Source: Afipia sp.
Lineage (GTDB): Bacteria; Pseudomonadota; Alphaproteobacteria; Rhizobiales; Xanthobacteraceae
Assembly (NCBI GenBank): GCA_017308575.1
Contig: JAFKEQ010000003.1
Coordinates: 186,001-250,000 of the forward strand
Length of the DNA: 64,000 nucleotides
Reading direction: 5' to 3'
This document shows positions 36,058 through 43,795 of this stretch, in pieces. The notes beneath the pieces were generated by a model. It was given only the letters and a program-made list of their open reading frames with translations. It was not told the origin of the DNA and did not search any database. The position numbers and the translations under genes are program-made. Numbering within the stretch: position 1 is the first letter of the stretch; every line of letters starts with the position of its first letter.

Positions 36058-36819
36058 TTATGCGGCAGCGGCGTCTGATTGACTGGCGAGCCAGCGCCCG
36101 AACGTGATGGCGCCGATCTTCGCGCCTGCAGCCGGCGTCAGCGAGCGGTCGTCGAGCCTGATGCCGAAATAGCGCGCCTCTGGATCGGTGATGACATTCG
36201 TCTTGTTGCCTTTGGCGGCGACGTACGTGCGCACCAATTCGTCGAGCTGGAACGACTCCGGCCCCGCAATCTCGAACATGCCGTTCAGGGGAGCGCCCAG
36301 CGCGGCGTTCGCGACAAACGCCGCAACGTCTTCGGCGGCCATCGGCTGAATTCGCGCCGGTGAAACGCGCGCCGTCGCGCCCTGCGTCGCTTCCTGCGCG
36401 ATGCCGCCGACGAACTCGAAGAACTGCGTGGCCCGCACCAGCGTATAGGGCTGCCCTGATCCCTTGATAAGGCGCTCCTGCAGCAGCTTCGCGCCGAAAT
36501 ATCCGAATTCAAGCAGTCTTTCGGTGCCGACCACGGACAGCGCGACATGATGTTTTACGCCTGCGGCCTTTTCCGCCGCGAAGATATTGCGTCCCGCTGC
36601 GTCAAAGAAGGCATGGGCCGCTGTGCTCTCGAACGACGGCGAGTTCGCCACGTCGATCACGATGTCCGCGCCCGCGAAGGCTTCCGCGAGTCCTTCGCCG
36701 GTCACCGTGTTGACGCCGGTGGACGGTGTGCCCACGATCACCTCATGGCCGCGCTGACGCAGGTTGTTGACGGTTTTCGACCCAATGAGGCCTGAGCCTC
36801 CTATCACGACGATTTTCAT
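36058..36819 (-). CDS. NmrA/SDR-type NAD(P)-binding oxidoreductase
   Basis: 253 residues from ATG 36819 with AGAGGA upstream. Dinucleotide-binding GGSGLIGSKTV at residues 7-17; the central part lacks a YxxxK and instead resembles atypical SDR/NmrA proteins (YFGAKLLQERLI around 120-131). Probably reduces a quinone or reactive carbonyl. First gene of the ECF41 operon, directly behind a perfect ECF41 promoter. Confidence 0.9.
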   Translation of the reverse strand: MKIVVIGGSGLIGSKTVNNLRQRGHEVIVGTPSTGVNTVTGEGLAEAFAGADIVIDVANSPSFESTAAHAFFDAAGRNIFAAEKAAGVKHHVALSVVGTERLLEFGYFGAKLLQERLIKGSGQPYTLVRATQFFEFVGGIAQEATQGATARVSPARIQPMAAEDVAAFVANAALGAPLNGMFEIAGPESFQLDELVRTYVAAKGNKTNVITDPEARYFGIRLDDRSLTPAAGAKIGAITFGRWLASQSDAAAA

Positions 36820-36909
36820 GACATCCTCTGTCTGCCTGAAGCCGCGCTGGCGGCGGGTAGGGGCGCGGGGGGCCATCAAGAGAGGCCTGCCGCACCCGTT
36901 CGCTCTCAA

Positions 36910-36936
36910 GACGAGGCAGCAGGGCGGGATGTGACA
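36910..36936 (-). promoter_or_regulatory. ECF41 promoter (TGTCACA-N16-CGTC)
   Basis: On the minus strand TGTCACA occupies 36936-36930 and CGTC 36913-36910, separated by exactly 16 bp. This equals the published ECF41 target-promoter consensus for carboxymuconolactone decarboxylase/oxidoreductase/epimerase genes. The first start codon (36819) lies ~90 bp downstream. It should drive the whole operon down to the sigma factor gene. Confidence 0.88.
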
Positions 36937-36987
36937 TGCCCGGAAAGTAATTTTGACAATAATACGGTGCAGGCGCCTGCCGGTGCC

Positions 36988-37392
36988 TTAGTCCATCCGG
37001 CTGAAGCGGATCAGGTCGAATCCGCCGCCGTCGAGCAGGATCAGTTTCCGTTGCCGCTGATCGATCCGCCACGAGCGGACTTTTTCGAGAGCCGCGTGAA
37101 ATTTCGATTCCTGCCGCATCGCGGCGGTGGAGCAGGCCATGCGCGTGGAGGCCAGCGGCAGGAACTTGATCGAACTGCCGCTGATGATCGTCGAGCCCGC
37201 ATAGCGGTTGCAGCCGCCGGTGCCGGTGACGATGCCGTCGTCGCGAATTTCCAGCGTTGTCTGCAGGCGGTCGATCACGCCGCCGCCATCGATGTCCTCG
37301 GCCAGCCATTTGCCGGTCGGCGCCGCTGTCGCGCAGGCCGCTATGGTCAGCGCGGCAAACAGAACGAGCGATGCGGCAAATCTGGAAAGCAT
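36988..37392 (-). CDS. META domain lipoprotein (HslJ-like)
   Basis: 134 residues. N-terminal lipoprotein signal with lipobox IAAC (Cys20) at the end of MLSRFAASLVLFAALTIAAC. The rest is one META domain: GKWLAEDIDGGG, the TGTGGCNRYAGS core and MACSTAAMRQESKFHAAL before the last strands. HslJ-type META proteins are linked to outer-membrane integrity and drug or novobiocin tolerance. Probably anchored in the inner leaflet of the outer membrane. Monocistronic. Confidence 0.88.
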   Translation of the reverse strand: MLSRFAASLVLFAALTIAACATAAPTGKWLAEDIDGGGVIDRLQTTLEIRDDGIVTGTGGCNRYAGSTIISGSSIKFLPLASTRMACSTAAMRQESKFHAALEKVRSWRIDQRQRKLILLDGGGFDLIRFSRMD

Positions 37393-37513
37393 GGAATCAA
37401 CTGTCCGAAAAAGAATGGGATGGCCGTCCCCATGGGGATCACCATCCCCGCTTCAGTGGGTCGACAAACCGCCAAAATAAAGGCTGGAATTTCTCTGAAG
37501 TCCTGTTCTCATC

Positions 37514-37560
37514 GTGGGCAGATGATGATACGAACGCGTTCATAAAATGGTTCTGCCCAC
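37514..37560. promoter_or_regulatory. Nested inverted repeats upstream of the HTH/SAM-fold gene
   Basis: GTGGGCAGA (37514-37522) and TCTGCCCAC (37552-37560) enclose a perfect 10-bp palindrome GAACGCGTTC (37532-37541). The element ends 36 bp before the start at 37597. Possible operator for autoregulation by the HTH protein or a structured leader; not similar to a SAM riboswitch that I recognise. Confidence 0.5.
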
Positions 37561-37596
37561 AAAATTCGTCCCACTCAACCGCTGCCCAACGGTCTG

Positions 37597-38940
37597 ATGA
37601 AAAACGACCAGCTCCTGGCTCAGATTTCCGAATACTGCCGTCAGGCGGGAATGGCGGAATCGACGTTCGGCCGTCGCGCGGTGAACGACGGCAAGCTGGT
37701 GCATCGGCTGCGCGAAGGCAAGCGGATCACCGTCGATACGCTGGAGCGGATTCAATCATTTCTTGGGGACGGCGTGCCGGTCGTGGCCATGCCAGAATCG
37801 CCGATCGAGAAGCGCGATCCCACGGGCAATTTCCGGTTTTTCGAGAACCGGCAGAAGTATCTGCTGTTCGTCCATACCTGTTCCGAGAAACGGGTGATCG
37901 CCGATCGCGTGGCGCTGGAGCTGGGCAGCCTTCATCCGCGCCCGCCGGCCTTGCGGGTGTTTGATGCGGGCGTGGGTGACGGCACCGTGATGGCGCGGGT
38001 GATGCGCGCGATGCACAGCCGGTTTCCGAACATGCCATTTTACATGGCGGGCAAGGAGATCAGCCTCGAAGACGTGCGGCTGACCCTGCAGAAGGTGCCG
38101 GACCGTCTTTTCGAACATCCGGCAAGCGTGTTCGTTCTCACCAATATGAATTACGCCGAAGCGCCGTGGCTGGCGCCGAAGTCGCCGACAGCGGCGGCCG
38201 GAATGATCTGGCGGGAGGTCGCGCTGCGCGGTTCCTCCTCCGGCGAGTTCGAAACACAGATCGCGGATTTGCAGCCATTTCTCGAGGAAAACTGGCGCGC
38301 CAGCGTGTCGCCCCGGTCCGGCATGCCGGTCTATGAGCGCCCGATCGCGCTGGTGATCTACCGCGAGGATCATCGCTTCCTGCTCGATGCGATGATCCCC
38401 CGCGCGGGCAGGGTCGAAGCCAATTTCGATCTTGTGATCGCCTCGCAGCCCTATCGCGCCAAATCGTCGCTGAATTTTCGCGCCAAGAAGATCATCGCAC
38501 CGCTGGCGCGTTCGCTGCGCGCGGGTGGCCGTCTGATCGGGATTCACTCCTACGGTCACGATCCCGGCATGGAGATCGTGCAATCGGTGTGGCCCGGAGA
38601 AAATCCTTTCGCGGTCAGCCGTCATGAATTGCTGCGCGCGGTGAAATACGAACTCGGCTCAGCCGGGCGCGATCTTAACTTCAATGCCTACGCGGATAAC
38701 CGCTCGATCTTCCGATACGACATGGAAGCCCTGCCCAATGAGGTGACGGGGCCGATCGGGACCTCGACGGCCTTTGCAGCATGGAACGCGGCGGTGTATG
38801 TCGCTCAGGTCGAAGACGACCGCCTGGACGAAGTCACGCAAAGCGGACGCTATCTCGACGCCACCAGAGAGGTTTTGCGCAAGCATAACGGGCTCTGGTT
38901 TTACGATGAATCCTACGTCATCTCACGGCGTCGCGATTGA
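37597..38940 (+). CDS. HTH protein with SAM-dependent methyltransferase-like domain, upstream of metK
   Basis: 447 residues. Residues ~5-55 look like a DNA-binding HTH (AGMAESTFGRRAVNDGKLVH, LREGKRITVDTLERIQ). From residue ~85 on it has a Rossmann methyltransferase-like fold: FDAGVGDGT (122-130) is motif I, VFVLTNMNYAEAPWL region, and LARSLRAGGRLIGIHSYGHD near 305-325 as a late motif. It stands 59 bp in front of metK, which makes SAM, and ahcY follows. A SAM- or SAH-sensing regulator is a reasonable idea; a conventional small-molecule methyltransferase is the alternative. Confidence 0.75.
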   Translation: MKNDQLLAQISEYCRQAGMAESTFGRRAVNDGKLVHRLREGKRITVDTLERIQSFLGDGVPVVAMPESPIEKRDPTGNFRFFENRQKYLLFVHTCSEKRVIADRVALELGSLHPRPPALRVFDAGVGDGTVMARVMRAMHSRFPNMPFYMAGKEISLEDVRLTLQKVPDRLFEHPASVFVLTNMNYAEAPWLAPKSPTAAAGMIWREVALRGSSSGEFETQIADLQPFLEENWRASVSPRSGMPVYERPIALVIYREDHRFLLDAMIPRAGRVEANFDLVIASQPYRAKSSLNFRAKKIIAPLARSLRAGGRLIGIHSYGHDPGMEIVQSVWPGENPFAVSRHELLRAVKYELGSAGRDLNFNAYADNRSIFRYDMEALPNEVTGPIGTSTAFAAWNAAVYVAQVEDDRLDEVTQSGRYLDATREVLRKHNGLWFYDESYVISRRRD

Positions 38941-38965
38941 AACGAATTTGTTGAAAATCCAAACG

Positions 38966-38979
38966 GGCCGATCGCGGCC
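38966..38979 (+). promoter_or_regulatory. Short hairpin in the metK leader
   Basis: GGCCG-ATCG-CGGCC, 5-bp stem with a tetraloop, 20 bp upstream of the metK ATG and just before the AAAGGG ribosome site. Could modulate translation of metK. Too short to assign to a known SAM-sensing class. Confidence 0.4.
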
Positions 38980-38999
38980 TATCTGAAAGGGATTGTTTG

Positions 39000-40196
39000 A
39001 TGCGCGCGTCTTATCTGTTCACCTCTGAATCGGTGTCCGAAGGCCATCCGGACAAGGTCTGCGACCGGATCTCGGACGAGATCGTCGATCTGTTCTTCCG
39101 CGAAGGCCCGAAGGCGGGCATCGATCCGTGGGCGATCCGCGCCGCGTGCGAAACGCTGGCCACCACCAACAAGGTCGTGATCGCCGGCGAAACCCGCGGG
39201 CCCGCGACCGTCACCAACGAGCAGATCGAGGCCACCGTGCGCGCCGCGATCAAGGACATCGGCTACGAGCAGGAAGGCTTCCACTGGAAGACCTGCGACA
39301 TCGAAATTCTGCTGCATCCGCAGTCCGCGGACATCGCGCAGGGCGTCGACGCGCTGCAGCCCGGCACCAACAAGGAAGAGGGCGCGGGCGATCAGGGCAT
39401 CATGTTCGGCTACGCCACCAACGAGACGCCGGAACTGATGCCGGCGCCGATCTTCTACGCGCACAAGATCCTGCGCCTGATCTCGGAAGCTCGTCACTCG
39501 GGCGTCGAGAAGGTGCTCGGCCCGGACTCCAAGAGCCAGGTCACCGTGCAGTATGAAAACGGCAAGCCTGTCGGCGTGCGCGAGATCGTCGTCTCGCATC
39601 AGCACCTCGTCGAGGACATGTCGTCCAATCAGGTGCGCGAGCGTGTCGAGCCTTACGTGCGCAAGGCGCTGCCGGAAGGCTGGATCACCGACAAGACCAT
39701 CTGGCACATCAACCCGACCGGCAAGTTCTTCATCGGCGGTCCGGATGGTGACGCAGGCCTCACTGGCCGCAAGATCATCGTCGACACTTACGGCGGCGCG
39801 GCTCCGCATGGCGGCGGCGCGTTCTCCGGCAAGGACTCCACCAAGGTCGACCGTTCGGCGGCTTATGCGGCACGTTATGTCGCGAAGAACGTCGTCGCGG
39901 CTGGTCTTGCGGATCGCTGCACGCTGCAGTTGGCCTATGCCATCGGCGTGGCGCGTCCGCTGTCGATCTACATCGACACCCACGGCACCGGTAAGGTTGC
40001 CGACGACAAGATCGAGAAGGCCGTCGCCGAGTCGGTGGATCTGACGCCGCGCGGCATCCGCAAGCATCTCGACCTCAACAAGCCAATCTATGCGCGCACC
40101 TCGGCTTACGGCCACTTCGGCCGCACGCCGGACGCTGACGGCGGCTTCTCGTGGGAGAAGACCGACCTCGCCGAAACGCTGAAGAAGGCGGTTTGA
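39000..40196 (+). CDS. metK: S-adenosylmethionine synthetase
   Basis: 398 residues from ATG 39000. Signature blocks are all present: [20 protein letters not shown] at the N-terminus, [12 protein letters not shown] (about 128-139), the [19 protein letters not shown] block with catalytic Lys residues, and GGGAFSGKD. Forms SAM from ATP and methionine in the cytosol. Follows the HTH/SAM-fold gene by 59 bp and precedes ahcY, so synthesis and recycling of SAM are grouped. About 15 residues longer than E. coli MetK, usual in alphaproteobacteria. Confidence 0.98.
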   Translation: MRASYLFTSESVSEGHPDKVCDRISDEIVDLFFREGPKAGIDPWAIRAACETLATTNKVVIAGETRGPATVTNEQIEATVRAAIKDIGYEQEGFHWKTCDIEILLHPQSADIAQGVDALQPGTNKEEGAGDQGIMFGYATNETPELMPAPIFYAHKILRLISEARHSGVEKVLGPDSKSQVTVQYENGKPVGVREIVVSHQHLVEDMSSNQVRERVEPYVRKALPEGWITDKTIWHINPTGKFFIGGPDGDAGLTGRKIIVDTYGGAAPHGGGAFSGKDSTKVDRSAAYAARYVAKNVVAAGLADRCTLQLAYAIGVARPLSIYIDTHGTGKVADDKIEKAVAESVDLTPRGIRKHLDLNKPIYARTSAYGHFGRTPDADGGFSWEKTDLAETLKKAV

Positions 40197-40203
40197 TTTT
40201 TCT

Positions 40204-40383
40204 AACCTCTCCCCGCGAGCGGGGAGAGGTCGCCTCTTCCTTCACTTCGCCCCGTTCTGACGGGGAGAGGTCGACCGCGAAGCGGTCGGGTGAGGGGCTC
40301 TTGAGATGACGACGAACCTGTGAGTGTGGCTGTGATCTTGCCCCTCACCCCAACCCTCTCCCCGTAAACGGGGAGAGGGAGCA
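40204..40383. repeat. Composite palindromic repeat family E between metK and ahcY
   Basis: Contains CCTCTCCCCGCGAGCGGGGAG, a half copy CCCCGTTCTGACGGGGAGAG, GACCGCGAAGCGGTCGGGTG AGGGG, and then the reversed CCCCTCACCCCAACCCTCTC with CCCGTAAACGGGGAGAGGG. It occupies most of the 214-bp spacer and could act as terminator/attenuator between the two genes. Confidence 0.82.
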
Positions 40384-40410
40384 GACCGTAACCCGAAGGA
40401 TTATCTCAAC

Positions 40411-41835
40411 ATGACCAAAGCCCCCGCAGGCTTCACCGACTACATCGTTGCCGACATCGGCTTGGCCGACTTCGGCCGCAAGGAACTCTCGCTCGCTGAA
40501 ACCGAAATGCCGGGCCTGATGGCCACACGCGAGGAGTACGGCCCCAAGCAACCTTTGAAGGGCGCGCGTATCGCAGGCTCCCTGCACATGACCATTCAGA
40601 CCGGCGTGCTGATCGAAACCCTGAAGGCGCTCGGCGCCGACATCCGCTGGGTCTCGTGCAACATCTATTCGACGCAGGATCATGCTGCTGCTGCGATCGC
40701 TGCTGCGGGCATTCCGGTGTTCGCGATCAAGGGCGAAACGCTGAAGGATTACTGGGACTACACCGCCAAGCTGTTCGACTGGCATGGCGGCGGCCACCCG
40801 AACATGATCCTGGACGACGGCGGCGACGCGACCATGTACGTCCATCTCGGCCTGCGCGCCGAGCAGGGCGACACCGCATTCCTCGACAAGCCGGGCTCCG
40901 AGGAAGAAGAAGTGTTCTTCGCGCTGCTCAAGAAGCAGCTCAAGGAAAAGCCGAAGGGTTATTTCAAGGCGATTGCCGACAGCATCAAGGGCGTGTCGGA
41001 AGAAACCACCACGGGCGTGCATCGCCTCTACGACATGCAGAAGGCCGGCACGCTGCTGTGGCCTGCCATCAACGTCAACGACTCGGTCACCAAGTCGAAG
41101 TTCGACAACCTCTATGGCTGCCGTGAATCGCTGGTGGACGGCATCCGCCGCGGCACCGACGTCATGATGTCGGGCAAGGTCGCGATGGTCGCTGGCTTCG
41201 GCGATGTCGGCAAGGGCTCGGCCGCCTCGCTGCGTCAGGCCGGCTGCCGCGTGATGGTCTCCGAAATCGATCCGATCTGCGCGCTGCAGGCGGCGATGGA
41301 AGGCTATGAGGTCGTGACCATGGAGCAGGCCGCACCGCAGGCCGATATCTTCGTCACCGCGACCGGCAACAAGGACATCATCACCATCGACCATATGCGC
41401 GCGATGAAGGATCGCGCCATCGTCTGCAATATCGGCCACTTCGACAACGAAATTCAGGTCGCGACCCTGAAGAACATGAAGTGGGACAACATCAAGCCGC
41501 AGGTGGACGAAATCACCTTCCCCGACGGCAAGCGCATGATCCTGTTGTCCGAAGGCCGCCTCGTGAACCTCGGCAACGCGATGGGCCACCCGTCATTCGT
41601 GATGTCGGCGTCGTTCACCAACCAGACGCTGGCGCAGATCGAACTCTACGCCAACAACAAGGACGGCAAGTACAAGAAGGAAGTGTACGTGCTGCCGAAG
41701 TCGCTCGACGAGAAGGTTGCGCGTCTGCACCTCGCCAAGATCGGCGTGAAGCTCACCGAGCTGCGCAAGGATCAGGCCGACTACATCGGCGTGAAGCAGG
41801 AAGGCCCGTTCAAGAGCGATCACTACCGGTATTGA
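40411..41835 (+). CDS. ahcY: S-adenosylhomocysteinase
   Basis: 474 residues, typical of proteobacterial enzymes with the ~40-residue insert ([20 protein letters not shown]). Substrate site [18 protein letters not shown]-binding [11 protein letters not shown] (about 264-274), and the C-terminal KSDHYRY that completes the cofactor site of the neighbouring subunit. Splits SAH to adenosine and homocysteine, relieving inhibition of methyltransferases. A strong terminator lies 125 bp downstream. Confidence 0.98.
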   Translation: MTKAPAGFTDYIVADIGLADFGRKELSLAETEMPGLMATREEYGPKQPLKGARIAGSLHMTIQTGVLIETLKALGADIRWVSCNIYSTQDHAAAAIAAAGIPVFAIKGETLKDYWDYTAKLFDWHGGGHPNMILDDGGDATMYVHLGLRAEQGDTAFLDKPGSEEEEVFFALLKKQLKEKPKGYFKAIADSIKGVSEETTTGVHRLYDMQKAGTLLWPAINVNDSVTKSKFDNLYGCRESLVDGIRRGTDVMMSGKVAMVAGFGDVGKGSAASLRQAGCRVMVSEIDPICALQAAMEGYEVVTMEQAAPQADIFVTATGNKDIITIDHMRAMKDRAIVCNIGHFDNEIQVATLKNMKWDNIKPQVDEITFPDGKRMILLSEGRLVNLGNAMGHPSFVMSASFTNQTLAQIELYANNKDGKYKKEVYVLPKSLDEKVARLHLAKIGVKLTELRKDQADYIGVKQEGPFKSDHYRY

Positions 41836-41843
41836 TGGTTGCT

Positions 41844-41946
41844 CGTCATCCTTCGGCGCGCAAGAGCGCGCGCCTCAGGATGACCGCGATAGATCAGAAC
41901 CGTCATCCTGAGGTGTGAGGGCAAAGCCAGAGCCTCGAAGGATGAC
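41844..41946. repeat. Two palindromic repeat family A copies
   Basis: CGTCATCCTTCGGCGCGCAA...CGCCTCAGGATGACC (41844-41884) and CGTCATCCTGAGGTGTGAGG...CCTCGAAGGATGAC (41901-41946) between the ahcY stop and its terminator. Confidence 0.85.
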
Positions 41947-41960
41947 AGCACAAATCAGAA

Positions 41961-41988
41961 AGCCCCGGAGCGATCCGGGGCTTTTTTG
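41961..41988 (+). terminator. Intrinsic terminator downstream of ahcY
   Basis: AGCCCCGGA-GCGA-TCCGGGGCT, 9-bp perfect GC-rich stem with a tetraloop, followed by TTTTTT (41982-41987). Classic rho-independent terminator on the plus strand. Confidence 0.9.
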
Positions 41989-42024
41989 TCATGCGTTGCG
42001 CGAAGGGCGGAGCGCTGCGACCGG

Positions 42025-42264
42025 TCAGGTCTCGGCCAGCACTTTTGTCTTCCCGCTGCGTTTCTTGATCGGCGCAGGCTGCGATGCTGCGAGCGTCGCG
42101 TCTTCCGCTTCCTTCGCAAGACGCAGCGCTTTCAGCCGGTCCATGTTCTTGCGGATCGCGATATCGCGCGCGGCAATAACGGCGCGCGCTTCGGCGCCTT
42201 CCTTGGCTGCAACGCGCATCCGCTCGGCGCGGGCAATTTGAGTGGCGCTCGGTTCTTTTGTCAT
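42025..42264 (-). CDS. Small basic helical protein of unknown function
   Basis: 79 residues from ATG 42264, which has AGGAAAGG upstream; an ATG at 42285 is too far from it. Residues 1-55 are highly charged and helical (ATQIARAERMRVAAKEGAEA, RKNMDRLKALRLAKEAED), the tail is Pro/Lys-rich (PIKKRSGKTK). Could bind nucleic acid. I know no named family. Oriented convergent with ahcY. Confidence 0.72.
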   Translation of the reverse strand: MTKEPSATQIARAERMRVAAKEGAEARAVIAARDIAIRKNMDRLKALRLAKEAEDATLAASQPAPIKKRSGKTKVLAET

Positions 42265-42465
42265 CGGTCGCCTTTCCTGGAACATTAATCTCGTTGATAT
42301 ATAGGCACGATTTGCCGCGAAACGAGGTCGCCGTCTTCAAACGACCACAATTGAATCCTTGCTATTGGGCCGAGGCCTGTTAAACGCGTGTTATTCGATT
42401 TGCGGCACAGCTTTTGTTAAAGCGCCCTTTTGGACGTTTAAGTCCCCTCCGGCTCCTTATCCAAA

Positions 42466-42501
42466 GACATCGCTAGATTGGATTTTGCTTCGCGCGATGT
42501 C
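42466..42501 (+). promoter_or_regulatory. Hairpin in the cold-shock gene leader
   Basis: GACATCGC (42466-42473) and GCGATGTC (42494-42501), an 8-bp perfect stem with a 20-nt U/A-rich loop, 41 bp before the csp start. Cold-shock mRNAs commonly have long structured leaders controlling translation at low temperature; this hairpin fits that position. Confidence 0.5.
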
Positions 42502-42542
42502 GTGCGGAGTTGCGCATGTCTGCGCCTGAAGGATTGTTTGTT

Positions 42543-42752
42543 ATGACGACTGGTACTGTGAAGTGGTTCAACGGCCAAAAGGGTTTCGGTTTCATTCAGC
42601 CGAGCGATGGCGGCACCGATGTGTTCGTTCACATCAGCGCTGTCGAGCGTGCTGGCCTGACCGGCCTCGCCGAAGGACAGAAGGTGTCCTTTGAGGCCAA
42701 GACGGACAAGATGCGCGGCAAGACCAGCGCGGAAAATCTGTCGCTTCTCTAA
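42543..42752 (+). CDS. Cold shock protein (CspA family)
   Basis: 69 residues from ATG 42543, which has AAGGA upstream; an in-frame ATG at 42516 would add ten residues unlike the family. RNP1-type KGFGFIQP and RNP2-type [10 protein letters not shown] motifs with [16 protein letters not shown] single OB-fold RNA chaperone. Leader and trailer both carry hairpins, suggesting post-transcriptional control. Confidence 0.96.
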   Translation: MTTGTVKWFNGQKGFGFIQPSDGGTDVFVHISAVERAGLTGLAEGQKVSFEAKTDKMRGKTSAENLSLL

Positions 42753-42808
42753 GATTCGATGACGCATCGTCCGGCATAGCCGATGATGCGTCACGCAGAA
42801 GTTCAGGA

Positions 42809-42936
42809 CGGCCGCTCCGCGGATGTACCGGACCGGCCGACCGCTTCCTTAAGGGAAGAGAACTTCACGACCTGTTTCACGGATGTACTGAAACGGATTG
42901 TCACCAAGCCCCGTCAGGAATGATGGGGCTTTTTGC
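42809..42936 (+). ncRNA. Candidate structured RNA with two hairpins sharing one 9-nt loop
   Basis: Between the csp stop and a strong terminator. Hairpin 1: CGGCCG-C-TCCG / CGGA-C-CGGCCG (42809-42839) with loop CGGATGTAC (42820-42828). Middle hairpin: CTTCC/GGAAG (42844-42858). Hairpin 2: CTGTTTCA/TGAAACGG (42872-42896) with the identical loop CGGATGTAC (42880-42888). Then the terminator with loop GGAA. The stems differ completely while the loops match exactly, which points to selection on the loop. May be a free small RNA or a csp 3' UTR. A further 9-bp stem lies at 42760-42793. Confidence 0.55.
42906..42936 (+). terminator. Intrinsic terminator of the csp/structured RNA transcript
   Basis: AAGCCCCGTCA-GGAA-TGATGGGGCTT, 11-bp stem with one G-U pair, then TTTT. 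Plus-strand orientation ends transcription coming from csp or the candidate RNA. Confidence 0.88.
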
Positions 42937-42962
42937 CGTGTGATGCCGGCGAAATCTTCGTC

Positions 42963-42990
42963 AAAAGCCCCGGATCGCTCCGGGGCTTTT
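42963..42990. terminator. Bidirectional terminator between csp and DUF4142 genes
   Basis: AAAAGCCCCGGA-TCGC-TCCGGGGCTTTT, a perfect 12-bp inverted repeat with A- and T-tracts on both sides. Its core is the exact reverse complement of the ahcY terminator core. Serves the minus-strand DUF4142 gene and backs up the plus-strand terminator. Confidence 0.88.
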
Positions 42991-43017
42991 CGTTTGCATC
43001 GTTTCGGCTCGCGCGGC

Positions 43018-43614
43018 TTAGCGCACCGGCCCCGTGCCGCTCACCGGATTGTTGGTCGAACTGCCCACCGTGGCGGCGCGGCGGTTCTGGTCCATCTTCT
43101 GCGCCATATCGAGATGGTGCTTCAGCGCGGGCAGGGTCTTTCCGGCCCAGTCCTTCAGCTTCGGATTGTCGCCGCCGGAAGAATAGCGCTCGAACAGCGA
43201 CACCGCATCCTTATGCGCCGAGACCTGCATCGGATCGTAGGTGGCGGCGAATTTGTCCGCGGTCACCTTGTTCAGGTCGTCCAGCTTGGCCTGCGATGAG
43301 GAATCCAGCGCGGTCGGAAGCTCCGCCTTCACGTCGCCCGCTGCGATCAGCCCCTTGATATCGGCGGATGTCTTGGTGTGGTCGGTGATCATCTGCGCGG
43401 CGAAGGCTTTTTCATCCGCGTTACCTTTGGTCTGCGCGATCTTGGCGGCGGCAATCTCCAGCATGTCGCTGGTCGCGGCCTCCTTCACGAAATCCTGTGT
43501 GGTGGGGCTGATGCCGAGCGTGGAATTGACGCCGGTCTTTTCGCCAAGCGACTGGCCGAAAGCTGCGCTGGAAAGAAGCGCCGCCGCGGCGGCTGCGATC
43601 ATGATGTGTTTCAT
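43018..43614 (-). CDS. DUF4142 secreted protein, probable general stress member
   Basis: 198 residues from ATG 43614, with AAGGA eight bases upstream (an ATG at 43623 overlaps that site). Signal peptide MKHIMIAAAAAALLSSAAFG-Q. The mature part is all-helical ferritin-like DUF4142: TQDFVKEAATSDMLEIAAAK, AAQMITDHTKTSADIKGLI and LPALKHHLDMAQKM. Function unknown, often stress-related. A GGAAC-N16-CGTT promoter lies 63 bp upstream. Confidence 0.92.
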   Translation of the reverse strand: MKHIMIAAAAAALLSSAAFGQSLGEKTGVNSTLGISPTTQDFVKEAATSDMLEIAAAKIAQTKGNADEKAFAAQMITDHTKTSADIKGLIAAGDVKAELPTALDSSSQAKLDDLNKVTADKFAATYDPMQVSAHKDAVSLFERYSSGGDNPKLKDWAGKTLPALKHHLDMAQKMDQNRRAATVGSSTNNPVSGTGPVR

Positions 43615-43676
43615 GGCGGTCATCCTTGTGTCACATGCGCGCGAAAGGCTGCGCGGCGAGATTGGAATGTGCCGCT

Positions 43677-43701
43677 AACGGCGGGGCCCGCGACGGGTTC
43701 C
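43677..43701 (-). promoter_or_regulatory. EcfG-type (general stress response) promoter for the DUF4142 gene
   Basis: Minus strand GGAAC at 43701-43697, 16-bp spacer, CGTT at 43680-43677; full match to the alphaproteobacterial EcfG consensus. The gene starts at 43614, leaving a ~55-nt leader. Confidence 0.78.
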
Positions 43702-43795
43702 GCGACCCCGGGCGAAAAGCCCCGCTGTCTTTTTTACAGATGCGGAATTGTTATGCTCGCGGACGCCCCACAGGTTCCATTGATGCGAGGTCATT

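Noticed and set aside
38941..38999. SAM or SAM/SAH riboswitch before metK
   Set aside because: The spacer is only 59 bp with one 5-bp hairpin; none of the known SAM or SAH riboswitch cores is recognisable.
40345..41589. 414-codon open frame opposite ahcY
   Set aside because: Antisense of a highly conserved gene; no independent evidence.
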